This document shows positions 18,660 through 31,188 of a DNA stretch of 64,000 nucleotides, in pieces. This DNA comes from an uncultured Methylibium sp. (GTDB lineage Bacteria > Pseudomonadota > Gammaproteobacteria > Burkholderiales > Burkholderiaceae_C). The notes beneath the pieces were generated by a model. That model saw only the letters and a program-made list of their open reading frames with translations, ran no database searches and had not been told where the DNA came from. The position numbers and the translations under genes are program-made. Positions within the stretch are counted from its first letter, which is position 1. Each line of letters starts with the position of its first letter. The DNA lies in contig NZ_CADEFR010000018.1 in assembly GCF_902826655.1 (NCBI RefSeq), positions 1 to 64,000 on the forward strand. The letters run 5' to 3'.

Positions 18660-19781
18660 TCACTCGGGGCGGAAAGCGTGCACGCTGCCGCGCTGCGTCA
18701 CCGTGACGATGGTGTTGCCGACCCGCACCGGCGCCCCGACGATCGGCCGCCCGTCGGTCGGCAGGCGCAGCAGGAACTGGCCGTTCTCGCGGTCGATGAA
18801 GTGCAGCTGGCCTTCGAAGTCGCCGAACACCAGCGTGCGCCCGACGATCAGCGGCGAGCTCAGGCCGCGGTACTGCAGGCGATCGGAGGTCCAGGCGACG
18901 TCGCCGCCTTCGCGCTTCCAGGCCGTGATGCGGTCGCTGGCATCGGCGGCAAAGACGAACTGCTCGTCGGCGGTGACGCCGTTGGTGCCACCGACGTTCC
19001 GGGCCCAGCTCAGGCTGCCGCGCTCGGCGTTCACGCAGCCCACGGCCGCCTGGAAGCCTCGCGCGCAGATGGCGTCGCCGACGCGCGCTGCCGGGCCGAC
19101 CAGATCCGCCAGGCGCTCGACCTCGTTGGTGCCACGCGGCGACGCCACGGTGGTTTCCCAGCGCACCGTGCCGCGCAGCGGGTCGAAGCCAGCCAGGCGG
19201 GCGCCCTGCCCGGCCACCAACGTATCCTTCCACGCCATCAGCACGCCGGGTTGCAGCAGGGTCAGCGGGTCGCCCGGACGCTGCTGGACCCAGAGCTTGC
19301 GCCCGTCGAGCACGTCGTAGGCCTGAACGCTGCGGTCCACCCCGAGCACGAAGACGCGCTCGCCAGCCACCAGCGGGGGCGTCACCACGCGGGTCCCGAG
19401 CCGGGTGCGCCAGAGCGGCTTGCCGCCGTCCAGGACGACCAGCTCGTTGCCGGTCGTCACGACGCTCGCATAGCGGCCGTCGCTGCCCACGCCGGCGCTC
19501 AGCTTGCCGTCGGCATCGCCGCGCCACAGCTCGCGACCCGTGTCGGCGGCCAGTGCGACGATGCTGCCGTCGCTGCTGGGGACCACGACGGCCGTCGCGG
19601 TCGACGCGATCCGCAAGCTCGTGCCGATGTTGCCCAGGCTGTGCGACCACACCTGCCGACCGGCGATCTGCGGCGTGACGGTCTCCAGCGCGGCCGGCTT
19701 CGGCTTGTCGGGCGTGGAGCAGGCCGCGGCGAGCACGACCAGGCCGACCAGAGCGCCGCGGCGAAGGCCCCGGCGGCTCAC
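18660..19781 (-). CDS. bamB: Outer membrane protein assembly factor BamB
   Basis: A 373-residue lipoprotein of the BAM complex. The signal peptide ends in the lipobox LAAAC (C21), and the mature part is a PQQ-like beta-propeller with repeated motifs such as [18 protein letters not shown] and [17 protein letters not shown]. The start is a GTG overlapping the stop of the upstream TPR gene as GTGA, so translation is coupled. In the periplasm BamB helps deliver beta-barrel proteins to BamA; bamD is present elsewhere in this window. Confidence 0.96.
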   Translation of the reverse strand: MSRRGLRRGALVGLVVLAAACSTPDKPKPAALETVTPQIAGRQVWSHSLGNIGTSLRIASTATAVVVPSSDGSIVALAADTGRELWRGDADGKLSAGVGSDGRYASVVTTGNELVVLDGGKPLWRTRLGTRVVTPPLVAGERVFVLGVDRSVQAYDVLDGRKLWVQQRPGDPLTLLQPGVLMAWKDTLVAGQGARLAGFDPLRGTVRWETTVASPRGTNEVERLADLVGPAARVGDAICARGFQAAVGCVNAERGSLSWARNVGGTNGVTADEQFVFAADASDRITAWKREGGDVAWTSDRLQYRGLSSPLIVGRTLVFGDFEGQLHFIDRENGQFLLRLPTDGRPIVGAPVRVGNTIVTVTQRGSVHAFRPE

Positions 19782-20467
19782 TTCGACGCCCCCGACGCGG
19801 CAGGCGCAGCGGCCGCCGGCGCAGCATCGGGCGCAGCGCCCAGCGCGGTCAGCTTGGCGTCGACGAGGCGCCGGTAGTCCAGCGTCGCGTCCATCGCGTC
19901 GTAGGCGGTCCGGTAGGCGATGCGGGCGTCGTCCGGCTTGCCCTGGGCGAGCAGGATGTCGCCGCGACGATCCGCCACCAGGGCGACGAACGACTTGGGC
20001 GGATCCGACGGCAGCGCCTTGAGGGCCTCGTCGTGCTTCTTCTCGTCCAGCAGCACGGCCGCCAGCCGCAGCTGGGCGACCACGCGGTACTCCTTCTCGC
20101 CAGCGTTGGCCGCGACCCATTCCAGGTTGGCGCGGGCCGCATCGACGCGGCCCTTCTCGAACTGCAGCTTGGCCGCCAGCAGCCCCGCCTGGTCGGCGAA
20201 GGTGGTCGAGCCGTAGCGTTCCTTCATGTCGGCCAGCACCTGCGTGGCCTTGTCGGCGTCACCGCCGCGCACGGCCTTCTCGAGCTCGTCGTACAGCGCC
20301 CCGGCCTTGGCACCACGGTCGCGCTGGTAGGTCTGCCAGCCCGTGAACGCCGCGAAGCCGCCCAGCGCCAGGATCAGCACCCAGGTGATCAGGTTGCCGT
20401 ACTGCTTCCAGAAGTGCTTGAGCGAGTCGAGCTGTTCTTGTTCTTCGAGGTCGAGATGGGTGGCCAT
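19778..20467 (-). CDS. YfgM-like tetratricopeptide protein, ancillary SecYEG subunit
   Basis: A 229-residue protein with a cytoplasmic N-terminus (MATHLDLEEQEQLDSLKHFW), one membrane helix at about residues 25-43 and a periplasmic TPR-like region up to about residue 210, ending in an A/P-rich tail. This matches the YfgM family, which associates with the Sec translocon and periplasmic chaperones. The start is the ATG that gives the conserved N-terminus. It lies between hisS and bamB, the usual position. Confidence 0.92.
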   Translation of the reverse strand: MATHLDLEEQEQLDSLKHFWKQYGNLITWVLILALGGFAAFTGWQTYQRDRGAKAGALYDELEKAVRGGDADKATQVLADMKERYGSTTFADQAGLLAAKLQFEKGRVDAARANLEWVAANAGEKEYRVVAQLRLAAVLLDEKKHDEALKALPSDPPKSFVALVADRRGDILLAQGKPDDARIAYRTAYDAMDATLDYRRLVDAKLTALGAAPDAAPAAAAPAASGASK

Positions 20468-20513
20468 GCGAGTGCGGATTGAAGCGCGGCCGCCCGGTGG
20501 CGACCAGCGCGGA

Positions 20514-21815
20514 TTATGGACGGAGCAGTTCGGCCGCCCAGGTCGATGCCTGGGCCAGCGGCTTGACGATCTGCTGCCCCGGTTGACCGTCAGTGCGCAA
20601 CAGCTTGACGCCCACCCCACCCTGGGACATCTCGTCGGCCCCGAACACCAGCGCCCAGCGCGCCCCGCTGGCGTCGGCCTTCTTGAACTGCGACTTCATG
20701 CTGCCCTGCCCTTCCTTGCCGGCGGCATGCATCAGCACGGCAACGCCGGCCGCTCTCAGCGCCTCGAGCACCGGCATCACCTGGGGCAGCGCCGCGGCAT
20801 CCGGCACGATGGCATAGGCGTCGGGCGCGCAGGCGGGCACGGCGGCGCCGACGGCCTCGAGCAGCAGCATCAGGCGCTCGATGCCGAGGCCGAAACCGAC
20901 ACCCGGTGCGGGCTTGCCGCCGAGTTGTTCGATCAACTGGTCGTAGCGCCCGCCGCCGCAGACCGTGGCCTGCGAGCCGAGGTGCGGCGTGACCCACTCG
21001 AACACGGTCAGGTTGTAGTAGTCCATGCCGCGCACCAGCCGCGGGTTGATGCGACAGGCCAGACCGGCGGCGTCGAGCACGGCGCGGACGGCATCGAAGT
21101 GCTTCAGCGACGCCTCGCCGAGGAAGTCCATCAGCTTCGGCGCCGCCTCGACCACCGGCTGCAGCGCCGGGTTCTTGGTGTCGAGGATGCGCAGCGGGTT
21201 GCTGTGCAGGCGGCGCCTCGCGTCGTCGTCCAGCAGCCCCGAATGCGCCTCCAGGTGCGCGATGAGCGCGGCGCGGTGCGCACGCCGCTCCTCCGGCTGC
21301 CCCAGGCTGTTGATCTCCAGCGTCAGGTCCCGGCCTTCGACCAGCCCCAGCTCTCGCCACAGCGCGCGCAGCATGAGGATCAGCTCGGCGTCGACATCCG
21401 GCCCGGCGTGACCCAGCGCCTCGACATCGAGCTGATGGAACTGCCGGTAGCGGCCCTTCTGCGGCCGCTCGTGGCGGAACATCGGCCCCATCGTCCAGAC
21501 GCGCAGCGGGCCGTTGTAGAGCGCGTTGTGCTCGACGATCGCGCGCACGATCCCGGCGGTGGCCTCGGGGCGCAGCGTGAGCTTGTCGCCGTTCATCGAG
21601 TCCTCGAAGGAGTACATCTCCTTCTCGACGATGTCGGTCACCTCGCCCAGTCCGCGCACGAACAGCGCGGTCGGCTCGACGATCGGCGTGCGCAGGTTGC
21701 GGTAGCCGTAGCGGGCCAGCAGACGGCGCACGATGTCCTCGAACCACTCCCACCGCGCCGACTCGGGCGGCAGCAGGTCGTTCATGCCTTTGACGGCTTG
21801 CAGCGGTTCAGCCAT
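20514..21815 (-). CDS. hisS: Histidyl-tRNA synthetase
   Basis: A 433-residue class IIa synthetase that charges tRNA-His. Motif 2 is visible as [19 protein letters not shown], the histidine-binding region as [17 protein letters not shown], and motif 3 as [13 protein letters not shown]; a C-terminal anticodon-binding domain follows. Full length and canonical, in contrast to the truncated paralogue hisZ at 12090-13253. It sits between ispG and the YfgM-like gene. Confidence 0.98.
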   Translation of the reverse strand: MAEPLQAVKGMNDLLPPESARWEWFEDIVRRLLARYGYRNLRTPIVEPTALFVRGLGEVTDIVEKEMYSFEDSMNGDKLTLRPEATAGIVRAIVEHNALYNGPLRVWTMGPMFRHERPQKGRYRQFHQLDVEALGHAGPDVDAELILMLRALWRELGLVEGRDLTLEINSLGQPEERRAHRAALIAHLEAHSGLLDDDARRRLHSNPLRILDTKNPALQPVVEAAPKLMDFLGEASLKHFDAVRAVLDAAGLACRINPRLVRGMDYYNLTVFEWVTPHLGSQATVCGGGRYDQLIEQLGGKPAPGVGFGLGIERLMLLLEAVGAAVPACAPDAYAIVPDAAALPQVMPVLEALRAAGVAVLMHAAGKEGQGSMKSQFKKADASGARWALVFGADEMSQGGVGVKLLRTDGQPGQQIVKPLAQASTWAAELLRP

Positions 21816-21880
21816 GGAATACCGTGGAGGGGATCAGGAGACCGTCCGCGGACGGACGGGGCGCGGCACGACGGCGCGCG

Positions 21881-23166
<1,286 letters not shown>

Positions 23167-23167
<1 letters not shown>

Positions 23168-24081
23168 CACTTCAGCTCCATGCGAGCGACATTGTCTCGA
23201 TTGGCCGCCAGCGGCAGCGGCCGGCCGCGGAACACCACCTCGGTGGCCTCGGCGTTGCCGACGGTCAGGCTGAGCGGCGCGACCCCATCGACCCCCGCAG
23301 CCTCGCCCGGCGCCAGCGTGCGCGACAGCAGGATCTGTCCGTTGCGGTCGCGCACCTCGACCCAGGACTCCGCCGAGGCGCGCAGGGTCAGCATCCCGCC
23401 GGCCGGCGGTGCCGAGGCCGGCGCGGAGAACACGGTGTCGACGACGGCCGATGCCGCACCGGCCGCCAGCGGCAAGTCGGCCGCCAGCGCGACCGTCGCG
23501 GTCACCGGGGCCGGGGTCTGCACTGCGTTCTGCACCGGCGCCGGCACGACGACGGGCGCCGGCACCGCCTCGACGTTCGCTCGCGTGGCGCTCGCCGAAG
23601 CCGGGTTCGGCCCAGCCGCCGTCCCGCCATCGAACATCGACAGCAGCCGGTCGATCGACCACGAACCCGAAGGCACGACGTACACCAGTGCCGCCGCGCC
23701 GGCCAACAGCAAGGCCGCGATCACCGGCAGACTGAGGACGCGCGGCCATTCGGCGCCGTCGCCGGCAGCCGCACGGTCGCGGAACGGGGCGTTCAGCCCC
23801 AGCGAGACCTGATCGAGCCCGTGGCCCTGGGGTTGCGGCAGCCGGGTCAGCACCGGTTCGGCGTCGATCTTCAGCGCCCGGCACATGCTGAGCGCCAGCG
23901 CGCGCGTGAAGGTCGCGTCCGGCAACTCGTCGTAGCGATTGCCCTCGATCAGTTCGAGCTTGCGCTGGGCCACCTTGAGCGACGCCGCCAGCACCGCGAG
24001 GTGCACACCCTGCCGCTCGCGCGCGGCGCGCAGCATCTCGCCGGCCGTCGCCGGGGGCGCGGCGTCGACGGCCTCATTCAT
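23167..24081 (-). CDS. rodZ: RodZ-like helix-turn-helix membrane protein
   Basis: A 304-residue protein with an N-terminal Cro/C1-type helix-turn-helix (about residues 13-75, [20 protein letters not shown]), a transmembrane helix at about 115-136, an A/P-rich linker and a C-terminal DUF4115 beta-domain. This is the RodZ layout; RodZ links MreB filaments to the cell-wall elongation machinery. It overlaps pilW by 8 nt and ispG by one base. The conserved pilW-rodZ-ispG order supports the call. Confidence 0.9.
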
Positions 24082-24901
24082 CGAAGATTCCCCGCTCGAA
24101 GGCCTGCGCCTCGCGCGAGCTCGGGTAGCTCGACCTCAGCTGGTTGCCGAGGTCGCGCACGCCCTGCGGATTGGCGAGGCGGTTCTCGATGCGAGCCGCG
24201 AGCCACAGAGATTCGGCATTGCGCAGCTCGCCGTTGTTGTTGACGCGGCGCACGTAGAAGCGCGCCCGCTCGTAGTCGCCTCGACGGTAGAGCACATCGG
24301 CCAGGTTCATCGCCGTCGCCGGGTTGGCGGCGTCGAGCTCGTAGGCGCGCTTGAGCGTGTGCTCGGCCTTCTCGAGCTGGCCGCTGCGCGCCTCGCAGAC
24401 GCCCTGGACCAGCAGGGTGCGGCTCGGGGTGCGGTAGGAGTTCATCGCCAGCGCACGGTCGAACAGCGCATTGCCTTCGGCATAGCGGCCACGCTGGCAC
24501 AGGAACCAGCCGTAGTTGTGCAGCGTGTCGCCATCGTTGGGCGCGACCTCGACACCGCGCTTGAAGCTGTCTTCGGCCTGCTTTTCCTCGCCCAGTGCGG
24601 CCAGGACCAGGCCGCGCAGGTTCAGCGCCTGCGGCAGGTCGGGGCTGGCCGCCAGTGCGAGCCGCACTTCCGAAAGCGCGTTGTCGAGGCGTCCCTCGGC
24701 GTAGTAGGCCCCGGCCAGTTCGAGGCGCACGCGCGCGCGCCGCTGGGATTCGCTTTCCTCGGCCGCGATGCCGCGGTTGTCCTGCTGGTCGATCGACGGG
24801 TTGCCGCGCGGCTGGGCCGCGCAGGCGCCGGCCAGTATCGCCAGGCCGAGCAGAACGACCCGCCCCCACGCTCCGCGACCCGCTCGCGTCGTCCCCATCA
24901 T
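24074..24901 (-). CDS. pilW: Type IV pilus biogenesis/stability lipoprotein PilW (PilF-like)
   Basis: A 275-residue TPR lipoprotein: the signal peptide ends in LAGAC (C27), followed by several TPR units (for example [20 protein letters not shown] and [19 protein letters not shown]). PilW/PilF is the pilotin that helps the PilQ secretin assemble in the outer membrane. The start is the first of two adjacent ATG codons, overlapping the rlmN stop as ATGA. No other pilus gene lies in the window. Confidence 0.93.
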   Translation of the reverse strand: MMGTTRAGRGAWGRVVLLGLAILAGACAAQPRGNPSIDQQDNRGIAAEESESQRRARVRLELAGAYYAEGRLDNALSEVRLALAASPDLPQALNLRGLVLAALGEEKQAEDSFKRGVEVAPNDGDTLHNYGWFLCQRGRYAEGNALFDRALAMNSYRTPSRTLLVQGVCEARSGQLEKAEHTLKRAYELDAANPATAMNLADVLYRRGDYERARFYVRRVNNNGELRNAESLWLAARIENRLANPQGVRDLGNQLRSSYPSSREAQAFERGIFDE

Positions 24902-26064
24902 CGTGTCCTCTCCGTCGTGCCGGCCCGGGCCGGCAGATGTTCGTGCGCCGCGGCGCGCACCGGGATCACCGGCCGCTGCAGGCGCTCGCGCGCGCTGGTG
25001 CGATCCTGCACCTCGCCCGCCAGTTGACCACAGGCGGCGTCGATGTCGTCGCCGCGCGTCTTGCGCACCGTGGTCACCACGCCCCCGTCCGACAGGACCG
25101 CCGCGAACGCCTGCACGCGCGCCGCCGGCGAGCGCGTCAGGCCCGAGGCCGGGAAGGGATTGAAGGGAATCAGGTTGAACTTGCAGGGCACGCGTCCCAC
25201 CGGACCGTGGTCGCCGACCAGGCGCAGCAGCTCGCGGGCCTCGGCATCGCCGTCGTTGACGTCGTCGAGCATGCAGTACTCGAAGGTGACGAAGTCGCGT
25301 GGCGCCGCATCGAGGTAACGCTGGCAGGCTGCGAGCAACTCGGCGATCGGGTACTTGCGGTTCAGCGGCACCAGGTCGTCCCGGAGCGCGTCGGTCGGTG
25401 CATGCAGCGACACCGCCAGCGCGACCGGGCAATCGTCGCGCAGCCGGTCGATCATCGGCACCACGCCGGACGTCGACACCGTGACGCGCCGGCGCGACAG
25501 CCCGTAGCCGTGGTCATCGAGCATCACCCGCAGCGCCGGCACGAGCGCCGCGTAGTTCTGCAGCGGCTCGCCCATGCCCATCATCACGACGTTGCTGACG
25601 ACGCGCTCGGTCGTGCCCAGGCGCCTGCGGAGCTGATGCTCGGCATGCCACAGCTGGGCGAGGATCTCGCCGGTCGTCAGGTTGCGGCTGAAGCCCTGGT
25701 GGCCGGTCGAGCAGAAGCGGCAACCGACCGCGCAGCCGGCCTGCGAGGACACGCACAGCGTGCCGCGATCGTCCTCGGGGATGAACACCGTCTCGACCGC
25801 GTTGCCGGCGCCGACGTCGAACAGCCACTTGACGGTGCCGTCGGCCGAGGCCTGCTCGCTCAGCACCGGCAGTCCCTGCACCACGGCCTGGCCCGCGAGC
25901 TTGCCGCGCAGGGCCCTGGCCAGGTCCGACATGCGCTCGAAGTCGGCCTCGCCCTTCTGGTGGATCCAGCGGAACAGCTGGACGGCGCGAAAGCGCTTCT
26001 CGCCCAGGCTGTCGCAGAAGGCCGTCAGCCCCTCGAGGTCGAAGTCGAGAAGATTGACGGCCAT
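24898..26064 (-). CDS. rlmN: Dual-specificity 23S rRNA/tRNA adenine-C2 methyltransferase RlmN
   Basis: A 388-residue radical-SAM enzyme that makes 2-methyladenosine at A2503 of 23S rRNA and A37 of some tRNAs. The CxxxCxxC cluster motif is at C111, C115 and C118, and the C-terminal [11 protein letters not shown] holds the methyl-carrying cysteine. The final residues ([16 protein letters not shown]) form a short variable tail. The gene starts 7 nt after ndk and overlaps pilW by 4 bases. Confidence 0.97.
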   Translation of the reverse strand: MAVNLLDFDLEGLTAFCDSLGEKRFRAVQLFRWIHQKGEADFERMSDLARALRGKLAGQAVVQGLPVLSEQASADGTVKWLFDVGAGNAVETVFIPEDDRGTLCVSSQAGCAVGCRFCSTGHQGFSRNLTTGEILAQLWHAEHQLRRRLGTTERVVSNVVMMGMGEPLQNYAALVPALRVMLDDHGYGLSRRRVTVSTSGVVPMIDRLRDDCPVALAVSLHAPTDALRDDLVPLNRKYPIAELLAACQRYLDAAPRDFVTFEYCMLDDVNDGDAEARELLRLVGDHGPVGRVPCKFNLIPFNPFPASGLTRSPAARVQAFAAVLSDGGVVTTVRKTRGDDIDAACGQLAGEVQDRTSARERLQRPVIPVRAAAHEHLPARAGTTERTR

Positions 26065-26071
26065 GGCGCCC

Positions 26072-26497
26072 TTAGCGTGCGTAGACGTTCATGCCCGGGA
26101 AGAAGAACGCCACCTCGACCGCAGCGGTCTCGGGGGCATCCGAGCCGTGCACCGCGTTGGCGTCGATGCTGTCCGCGAAGTCGGCACGGATGGTGCCCTT
26201 GTCGGCCTTCTTCGGATCGGTGGCGCCCATCAGCTCGCGGTTCTTCGCGATGGCGTTCTCGCCCTGCAGCGCCTGGATCATCACCGGGCCGGAGATCATG
26301 AACTCGACCAGGTCCTTGAAGAAGGGGCGCGACTTGTGCACGGCATAGAACTGTTCGGCCTCGCCGCGCGAGAGATGGACCATCCTGGCCGCGACGACCT
26401 TGAGGCCGGCGCCTTCGAAGCGCGCGTAGATCTGACCGATGACGTTCTTGGCGACGGCGTCGGGCTTGATGATGGACAAGGTGCGTTCGATCGCCAT
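26072..26497 (-). CDS. ndk: Nucleoside diphosphate kinase
   Basis: A 141-residue NDK that equilibrates nucleoside di- and triphosphates through a phosphohistidine. The active-site histidine H117 lies in [12 protein letters not shown], and the Kpn-loop region [19 protein letters not shown] is intact. GGAG precedes the ATG at normal spacing. It leads the ndk-rlmN-pilW-rodZ-ispG run and has its own candidate -10. Confidence 0.98.
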   Translation of the reverse strand: MAIERTLSIIKPDAVAKNVIGQIYARFEGAGLKVVAARMVHLSRGEAEQFYAVHKSRPFFKDLVEFMISGPVMIQALQGENAIAKNRELMGATDPKKADKGTIRADFADSIDANAVHGSDAPETAAVEVAFFFPGMNVYAR

Positions 26498-26533
26498 GTT
26501 TTCTCCGGAATCAGTGATTGGGCAAAGCCTGGG

Positions 26534-26539
26534 ATTCTA
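26534..26539 (-). promoter_or_regulatory. Candidate -10 element for ndk
   Basis: TAGAAT on the minus strand (five of six consensus positions) lies 36 nt upstream of the ndk ATG in the 77-nt gap after rluB, predicting a leader of about 30 nt that includes the GGAG ribosome-binding site. No clear -35 is visible. Confidence 0.45.
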
Positions 26540-26574
26540 GTGGGCGGGGTCGGTTCCGCCGTCGCTGCGAGCTG

Positions 26575-28409
26575 CTAGCGGCCGCGGCCGCGGCCTCCTC
26601 CGCCACCACCGCCGCCGCCGCTTCGCCCGCCACCACGCTTGCCGCCAGCCTTGTTGAAGTAGGCGTCGGCGCCGATGTAGCCGACCGAGGTCTGCATCGG
26701 GTCGGGCTGCTTCGGTCCGCCCTTCTTGGGCGCGGCCCCCTGGCCCGACTCGTGGGCGTCATGGCGCCCGAAGCCGGCCGTGATGCGCTGCGAGCCCTTG
26801 ACGAAGCGGCGGTCGAAGGTCTGCTCCAGCGGGTTGGGAATGCTGCCGGGCGGTCCCTCGCCGTCGAGGTCGGGCGGGGGGGTGCCGTGGCCGAAGCCCT
26901 GCCCGCCGCGGCGCTTGGGGCCCTTGGCGAAGCGACGGTCGAAGGTCTGCTCCAGCGGATTGGGGATCGGCCCGATGTCGTCGCCGGGCTCGCCATCGGC
27001 GCGCGGCTCGGCGTCCATGGGCCGCGGCTCGCGCTCGCGGCGCGGCGGGCGGTCGTTCTGACGATCGTTCTGGCGCGGACCCGACTGCTGGGGGCCACGG
27101 CCGGGCTTGCCACCGCCCCGGCCATCGCGGCGCTGCTCGCGGTTGGCAGGGCGCGCTTCGCGCGCTTCCGTCGGCTGGCCGCGCCCGCCGCTGGCGAGCT
27201 GCCGGATCGTGCGCAGGTCCTGGTCGTCGAGTTCGACCCAGACGCCGCGCTTGAGGCCGCGCGGCAGCACGACCGTGCCGTAACGGATGCGGATCAGGCG
27301 GCTGACCGCCAGGCCGACCTTGTCGAACAGCTTGCGCACTTCGCGGTTGCGGCCTTCGGTGATGACGACGCGGTACCAGCGGTTGGCACCCTCTCCGCCG
27401 CCGTCCTCGATGCGCTGGAAGCCGGCGGTCTGGCCGTCGATCTCGACGCCGTCGAGCAGCCGCTGGCGCTGCTCGTCGTCGAGGCTGCCGAGCACGCGCA
27501 CCGCGTACTCGCGCTCGACGCCGAAGCGCGGGTGCATCAGCTGGTTGGCCAGTTCGCCCGAGGTCGTGAACAGCAACAGGCCCTCGGTGTTGATGTCGAG
27601 CCGGCCGACCGACTGCCACTTGCCGTGCTGCAGGCGCGGCAGGCGGCGGAACACCGTCGGCCGCCCTTCCGGATCGTTGAAGCTGACCACCTCGCCGACC
27701 GGCTTGTGATACGCCAGCAGGCGCGCCGGCCCGCCCTGGATGCGCAGCTTGACCGGCTTGCCGTCGATGGCGACGCGGTCGCCGTAGGAGATGCGCATGC
27801 CGACATGCGCCACTTCGTCGTTGACGGTGATCTTGCCGTCGGCGATCGCCTGCTCCATGTCGCGCCGCGAGCCGATACCCGACTGCGCCAGCACCTTGTG
27901 CAGCTTCGGCGCCTCGGGCTCGGGACGCAGCACCCGCTTGCTGATCTGCTCGACGCTGGCCTCGTCGTCCGGCTCGGGCGGCTCGGCGTCGTAGGCGCCG
28001 GACAGGACTTCGGCAAATCGCTCCTCGGTCAGCACCGGGTCGACGGCCAGCGGCGCCGGGCGCGGGTCGGCAGGAGCCCCCGCCTCGGCGTCGCCTGCCG
28101 GGCGATCGGCGCGGTCCTTGCCGCGGCCGCGCCGCCGGTTGCGGCTGCGACGACCGCCGCCTGCGCCCTCCTCGGCATCGGTCGGGCCTTCGCCCTCGGA
28201 TGCCATCGTCGGTGCTTCGGCCGTCGATGCCTCGGCCGGCGGGGCCGGCGGCTCGCTCGCGGCGGCCTCCGATGGAGCTTGCACGACCTCACCCTCCGGC
28301 GCCTTGGGCGCGCGGCGACGGCGCGGCGGCTTGGCTGCGGTCTCGGCTGTCGGGTCGTCGCCGGTCGGGACTTCGGGCGGCGACTCGTGCATCGGGGTGT
28401 CGTTGGAGT

Positions 28410-28413
<4 letters not shown>
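26575..28413 (-). CDS. rluB: 23S rRNA pseudouridine synthase RluB with long disordered flanks
   Basis: A 612-residue protein whose catalytic core is RluB/RsuA-like: an S4 RNA-binding domain from about residue 171 ([20 protein letters not shown]), and the synthase domain with catalytic D272 in [10 protein letters not shown]. RluB modifies U2605 of 23S rRNA. Residues 1-165 (A/P/E-rich with R-rich patches) and about 405-612 look disordered; the tail contains a duplicated [12 protein letters not shown] motif and ends in a glycine-arginine run. E. coli RluB is much shorter (about 290 residues). The start overlaps the scpB stop as ATGA. Confidence 0.95.
26794..26973 (-). repeat. Duplicated [12 protein letters not shown] motif inside the RluB tail
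   Basis: Residues 481-498 and 523-540 of RluB repeat an 18-residue unit of the form [18 protein letters not shown], encoded at 26920-26973 and 26794-26847. Sixteen of 18 positions agree and the spacer is 24 residues. Such conservation inside an otherwise low-complexity tail suggests a short linear binding motif. Confidence 0.85.
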
Positions 28414-29084
<671 letters not shown>

Positions 29085-29158
29085 CGATTCGTCTGTCGTC
29101 GTGACCGGCTCGGGACCGGCATGGAATCGGGCGGTGCCTCGTTCGCTGCAGCTGAACA

Positions 29159-29176
29159 CCGGGTCGGGAGACCCGG
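29159..29176. other. Perfect hairpin upstream of scpB
   Basis: CCGGGTC (29159-29165) and GACCCGG (29170-29176) form a 7-bp stem with a four-base loop in the 172-nt gap between rluD and scpB. No T-run follows on either strand. The rest of this gap shows no gene; a second small dyad, GGGTTG/CAACCC, surrounds the rluD stop (29249-29263). Confidence 0.4.
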
Positions 29177-29256
29177 GCGGCTGGTAGCGGAACTCTTTGG
29201 GGGACCTGGTGCGGTCGGGCCGGCGAGACATCGGTCGGGCGCCGGCGGGGGTTGCA

Positions 29257-30264
29257 TCAACCCTTTGCGCTCATTGTATCGGACCCCGGTGCGGCGGCGC
29301 TGAGCTGTTGCCATGCCGCTGCAAGATCGGCCGCGAGCGCTGCCTCGAAGGCCAGCGGCCGGCCGTCGATCGGGTGCGCAAATCCCAGGCGGTGGGCATG
29401 CAGGGCCTGGCGCTCCAGGCCGAGGGCCGGGCGCCCGCCGTAAAGGGCATCCGACACCAGGGGATGGCCCTGGTGCGCCAGGTGCACGCGGATCTGGTGC
29501 GTGCGCCCCGTGTGGAGCCGGCAGCGCAGCGCGCACAGCGCGTCGCCTGCCGCCACCACGGCGATGTCGGTCCGTGCCGGCTTGCCGCCCGGCACCACGG
29601 CCATGCGCACGCGCGACACCGGGTCGCGGCCGATCGGGGCGTCGACGGTCCACGCCTGCTGGCGCGGAACGCCATGCGCCAGGGCCAGGTACTCGCGCTG
29701 CACCTCGCGCGCGGCGATGGCACGCGTCAACGCCGTCATGGCCACCAGCGTCCGCGCCACCACCATCAAGCCGCTGGTGTCCTTGTCGAGCCGATGGACG
29801 ATGCCGGCGCGCGGCAGCGCGGACGCGCCAGCGTGATGGGCGAGCAGGCCGTTGAGCAGCGTGCCCGACCAGTTGCCCGGCGCCGGATGCACGACCAGCC
29901 CGGCCGGCTTGTCGACGACCAGCAGGTGCTCGTCCTCGAACACGATCGCCAGCGTCATCGGCTCGGGGCGGAAAGCCCGGCTCTCCGGCGTCGGCAGCAG
30001 CGTCACCTCGATCTGCTGCCCGGGGGCGACGCGCCGCGAGCAGCTGGTGACGACGCGTCCGTCGACCGACACCCAGCCCGCCTCGACCAGCCCCTGCAGG
30101 TGGCTGCGCGAGAACTCGCCGTGCCGCAGGGCCAGCCAGCGATCGAGCCGCTCGCCGTGCTCGGCCGGCTCGACGCGGGCACTGCGCCGTTCGGCGTCGG
30201 CGGCTTCCGGTGTCTCGTCGGCCTCGGTGTCGTCCACCGGCGTGCGCTCTGAAGGGGCGCTCAT
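29257..30264 (-). CDS. rluD: 23S rRNA pseudouridine synthase RluD
   Basis: A 335-residue RluA-family synthase that makes pseudouridines at 1911, 1915 and 1917 of helix 69. An N-terminal S4 domain (about residues 37-85) precedes the catalytic [10 protein letters not shown] (157-166, catalytic D160) and a C-terminal [16 protein letters not shown]. The start gives [12 protein letters not shown] and an acidic leader peptide; an earlier in-frame start overlaps bamD. It is divergent from bamD, and the bamD -10 hexamer touches its start codon. Confidence 0.94.
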   Translation of the reverse strand: MSAPSERTPVDDTEADETPEAADAERRSARVEPAEHGERLDRWLALRHGEFSRSHLQGLVEAGWVSVDGRVVTSCSRRVAPGQQIEVTLLPTPESRAFRPEPMTLAIVFEDEHLLVVDKPAGLVVHPAPGNWSGTLLNGLLAHHAGASALPRAGIVHRLDKDTSGLMVVARTLVAMTALTRAIAAREVQREYLALAHGVPRQQAWTVDAPIGRDPVSRVRMAVVPGGKPARTDIAVVAAGDALCALRCRLHTGRTHQIRVHLAHQGHPLVSDALYGGRPALGLERQALHAHRLGFAHPIDGRPLAFEAALAADLAAAWQQLSAAAPGSDTMSAKG

Positions 30265-30269
30265 ATAAT
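30264..30269 (+). promoter_or_regulatory. Consensus -10 element for bamD
   Basis: A perfect TATAAT, rare in such GC-rich DNA, lies 29 nt before the bamD GTG start and predicts transcription from about 30276. No good -35 is visible; the upstream region is the first codons of rluD on the other strand, and the hexamer overlaps the rluD ATG by one base. Confidence 0.65.
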
Positions 30270-30298
30270 TTTGTGGTTCCTTCAACCGCGGTCGCCCC

Positions 30299-31135
30299 GT
30301 GCGCCGTCTGCTGGTGATGACCCTGATGCGACTCGATCCCACCGGCGGCGCGCGCGCCGTGTTCGCCGCGCTCGTGCTGGCTGTCGGCCTCGCCGGCTGC
30401 AGCGGCACCCCCAAGGACGCCGACGCGACGAAGGCGACCGAGAAATTGTACGAAGACGCGCGCGACGAGGCCGCCAACGGCAACTGGGAGCGCGCGACCA
30501 AGCTCTACGAGAAGATCGAAGCCCGCGCCGCCGGCACCCAGCAGGCGCAACAGGCCCAGATCGACCTGGCCTACGCCTACTACAAGGGCGGCGAGAAGGC
30601 CCAGGCGCTGTCGACGCTCGAGCGTTTCATCAAGCTGCACCCCAGCAGCGCCGCGCTCGACTACGCCTACTACCTGCAGGGCCTCGTCAACTTCAACGAG
30701 AACCTCGGGCTGCTGGGCAGCCTGGCGCGCCAGGACCTGTCCGAGCGCGACCAGCAGGCCTCGCGCGACGCCTACCAGAGCTTTCGCCAGCTGACGACGC
30801 AGTTTCCGGAGTCGAAGTACACGCCGGACGCGCTGCTGCGCATGAGCTACATCGTCAACACGCTGGCCCAGTACGAGGTCCACGTGGCGCGCTACTACTA
30901 CCGCCGCGGCGCCTACGTGGCCGCGGCCAACCGTGCGCAGCAGGCGGTGCAGGAGTTCCAGCGCGCGCCGGCCTCCGAGGAGGCGCTCTACATCATGGGG
31001 CTCAGCTACGACAAGCTCGGCCTGACCCAGCTGCGCGACGATGCCCAGCGCGTGCTGGCCAAGAACTTCCCCGAGTCGCGCTACGTCAAGGAAGGCTTCG
31101 TCAGCGCGAGCAAGCCGTGGTGGCAGATTTGGTAG
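30299..31135 (+). CDS. bamD: Outer membrane protein assembly factor BamD
   Basis: A lipoprotein of up to 278 residues with the lipobox LAGC (C34 counted from the GTG) followed by five TPR-like units, for example LYEDARDEAANGNWERATKLYE and LDYAYYLQGLVNFNENLGLLG. BamD is the essential lipoprotein partner of BamA in outer-membrane beta-barrel insertion. The start is uncertain: GTG at 30299, or ATG at 30317 or 30326; the last gives a more usual signal peptide (MRLDPTGGARAVFAALVLA). It is a single-gene plus-strand unit between rluD and the helicase gene. Confidence 0.95.
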   Translation: MRRLLVMTLMRLDPTGGARAVFAALVLAVGLAGCSGTPKDADATKATEKLYEDARDEAANGNWERATKLYEKIEARAAGTQQAQQAQIDLAYAYYKGGEKAQALSTLERFIKLHPSSAALDYAYYLQGLVNFNENLGLLGSLARQDLSERDQQASRDAYQSFRQLTTQFPESKYTPDALLRMSYIVNTLAQYEVHVARYYYRRGAYVAAANRAQQAVQEFQRAPASEEALYIMGLSYDKLGLTQLRDDAQRVLAKNFPESRYVKEGFVSASKPWWQIW

Positions 31136-31188
31136 AGCGGTAACCAGCGCTCCGTCGCGGCAGGGATCGAAGCGGGCTCTCCCGGCCC

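Noticed and set aside
29085-29231. In-frame extension of scpB by 49 residues from an upstream ATG
   Set aside because: The extra residues (R/P/S-rich) do not resemble ScpB, whose conserved N-terminus starts at [11 protein letters not shown], and the region contains a perfect hairpin typical of untranslated DNA.
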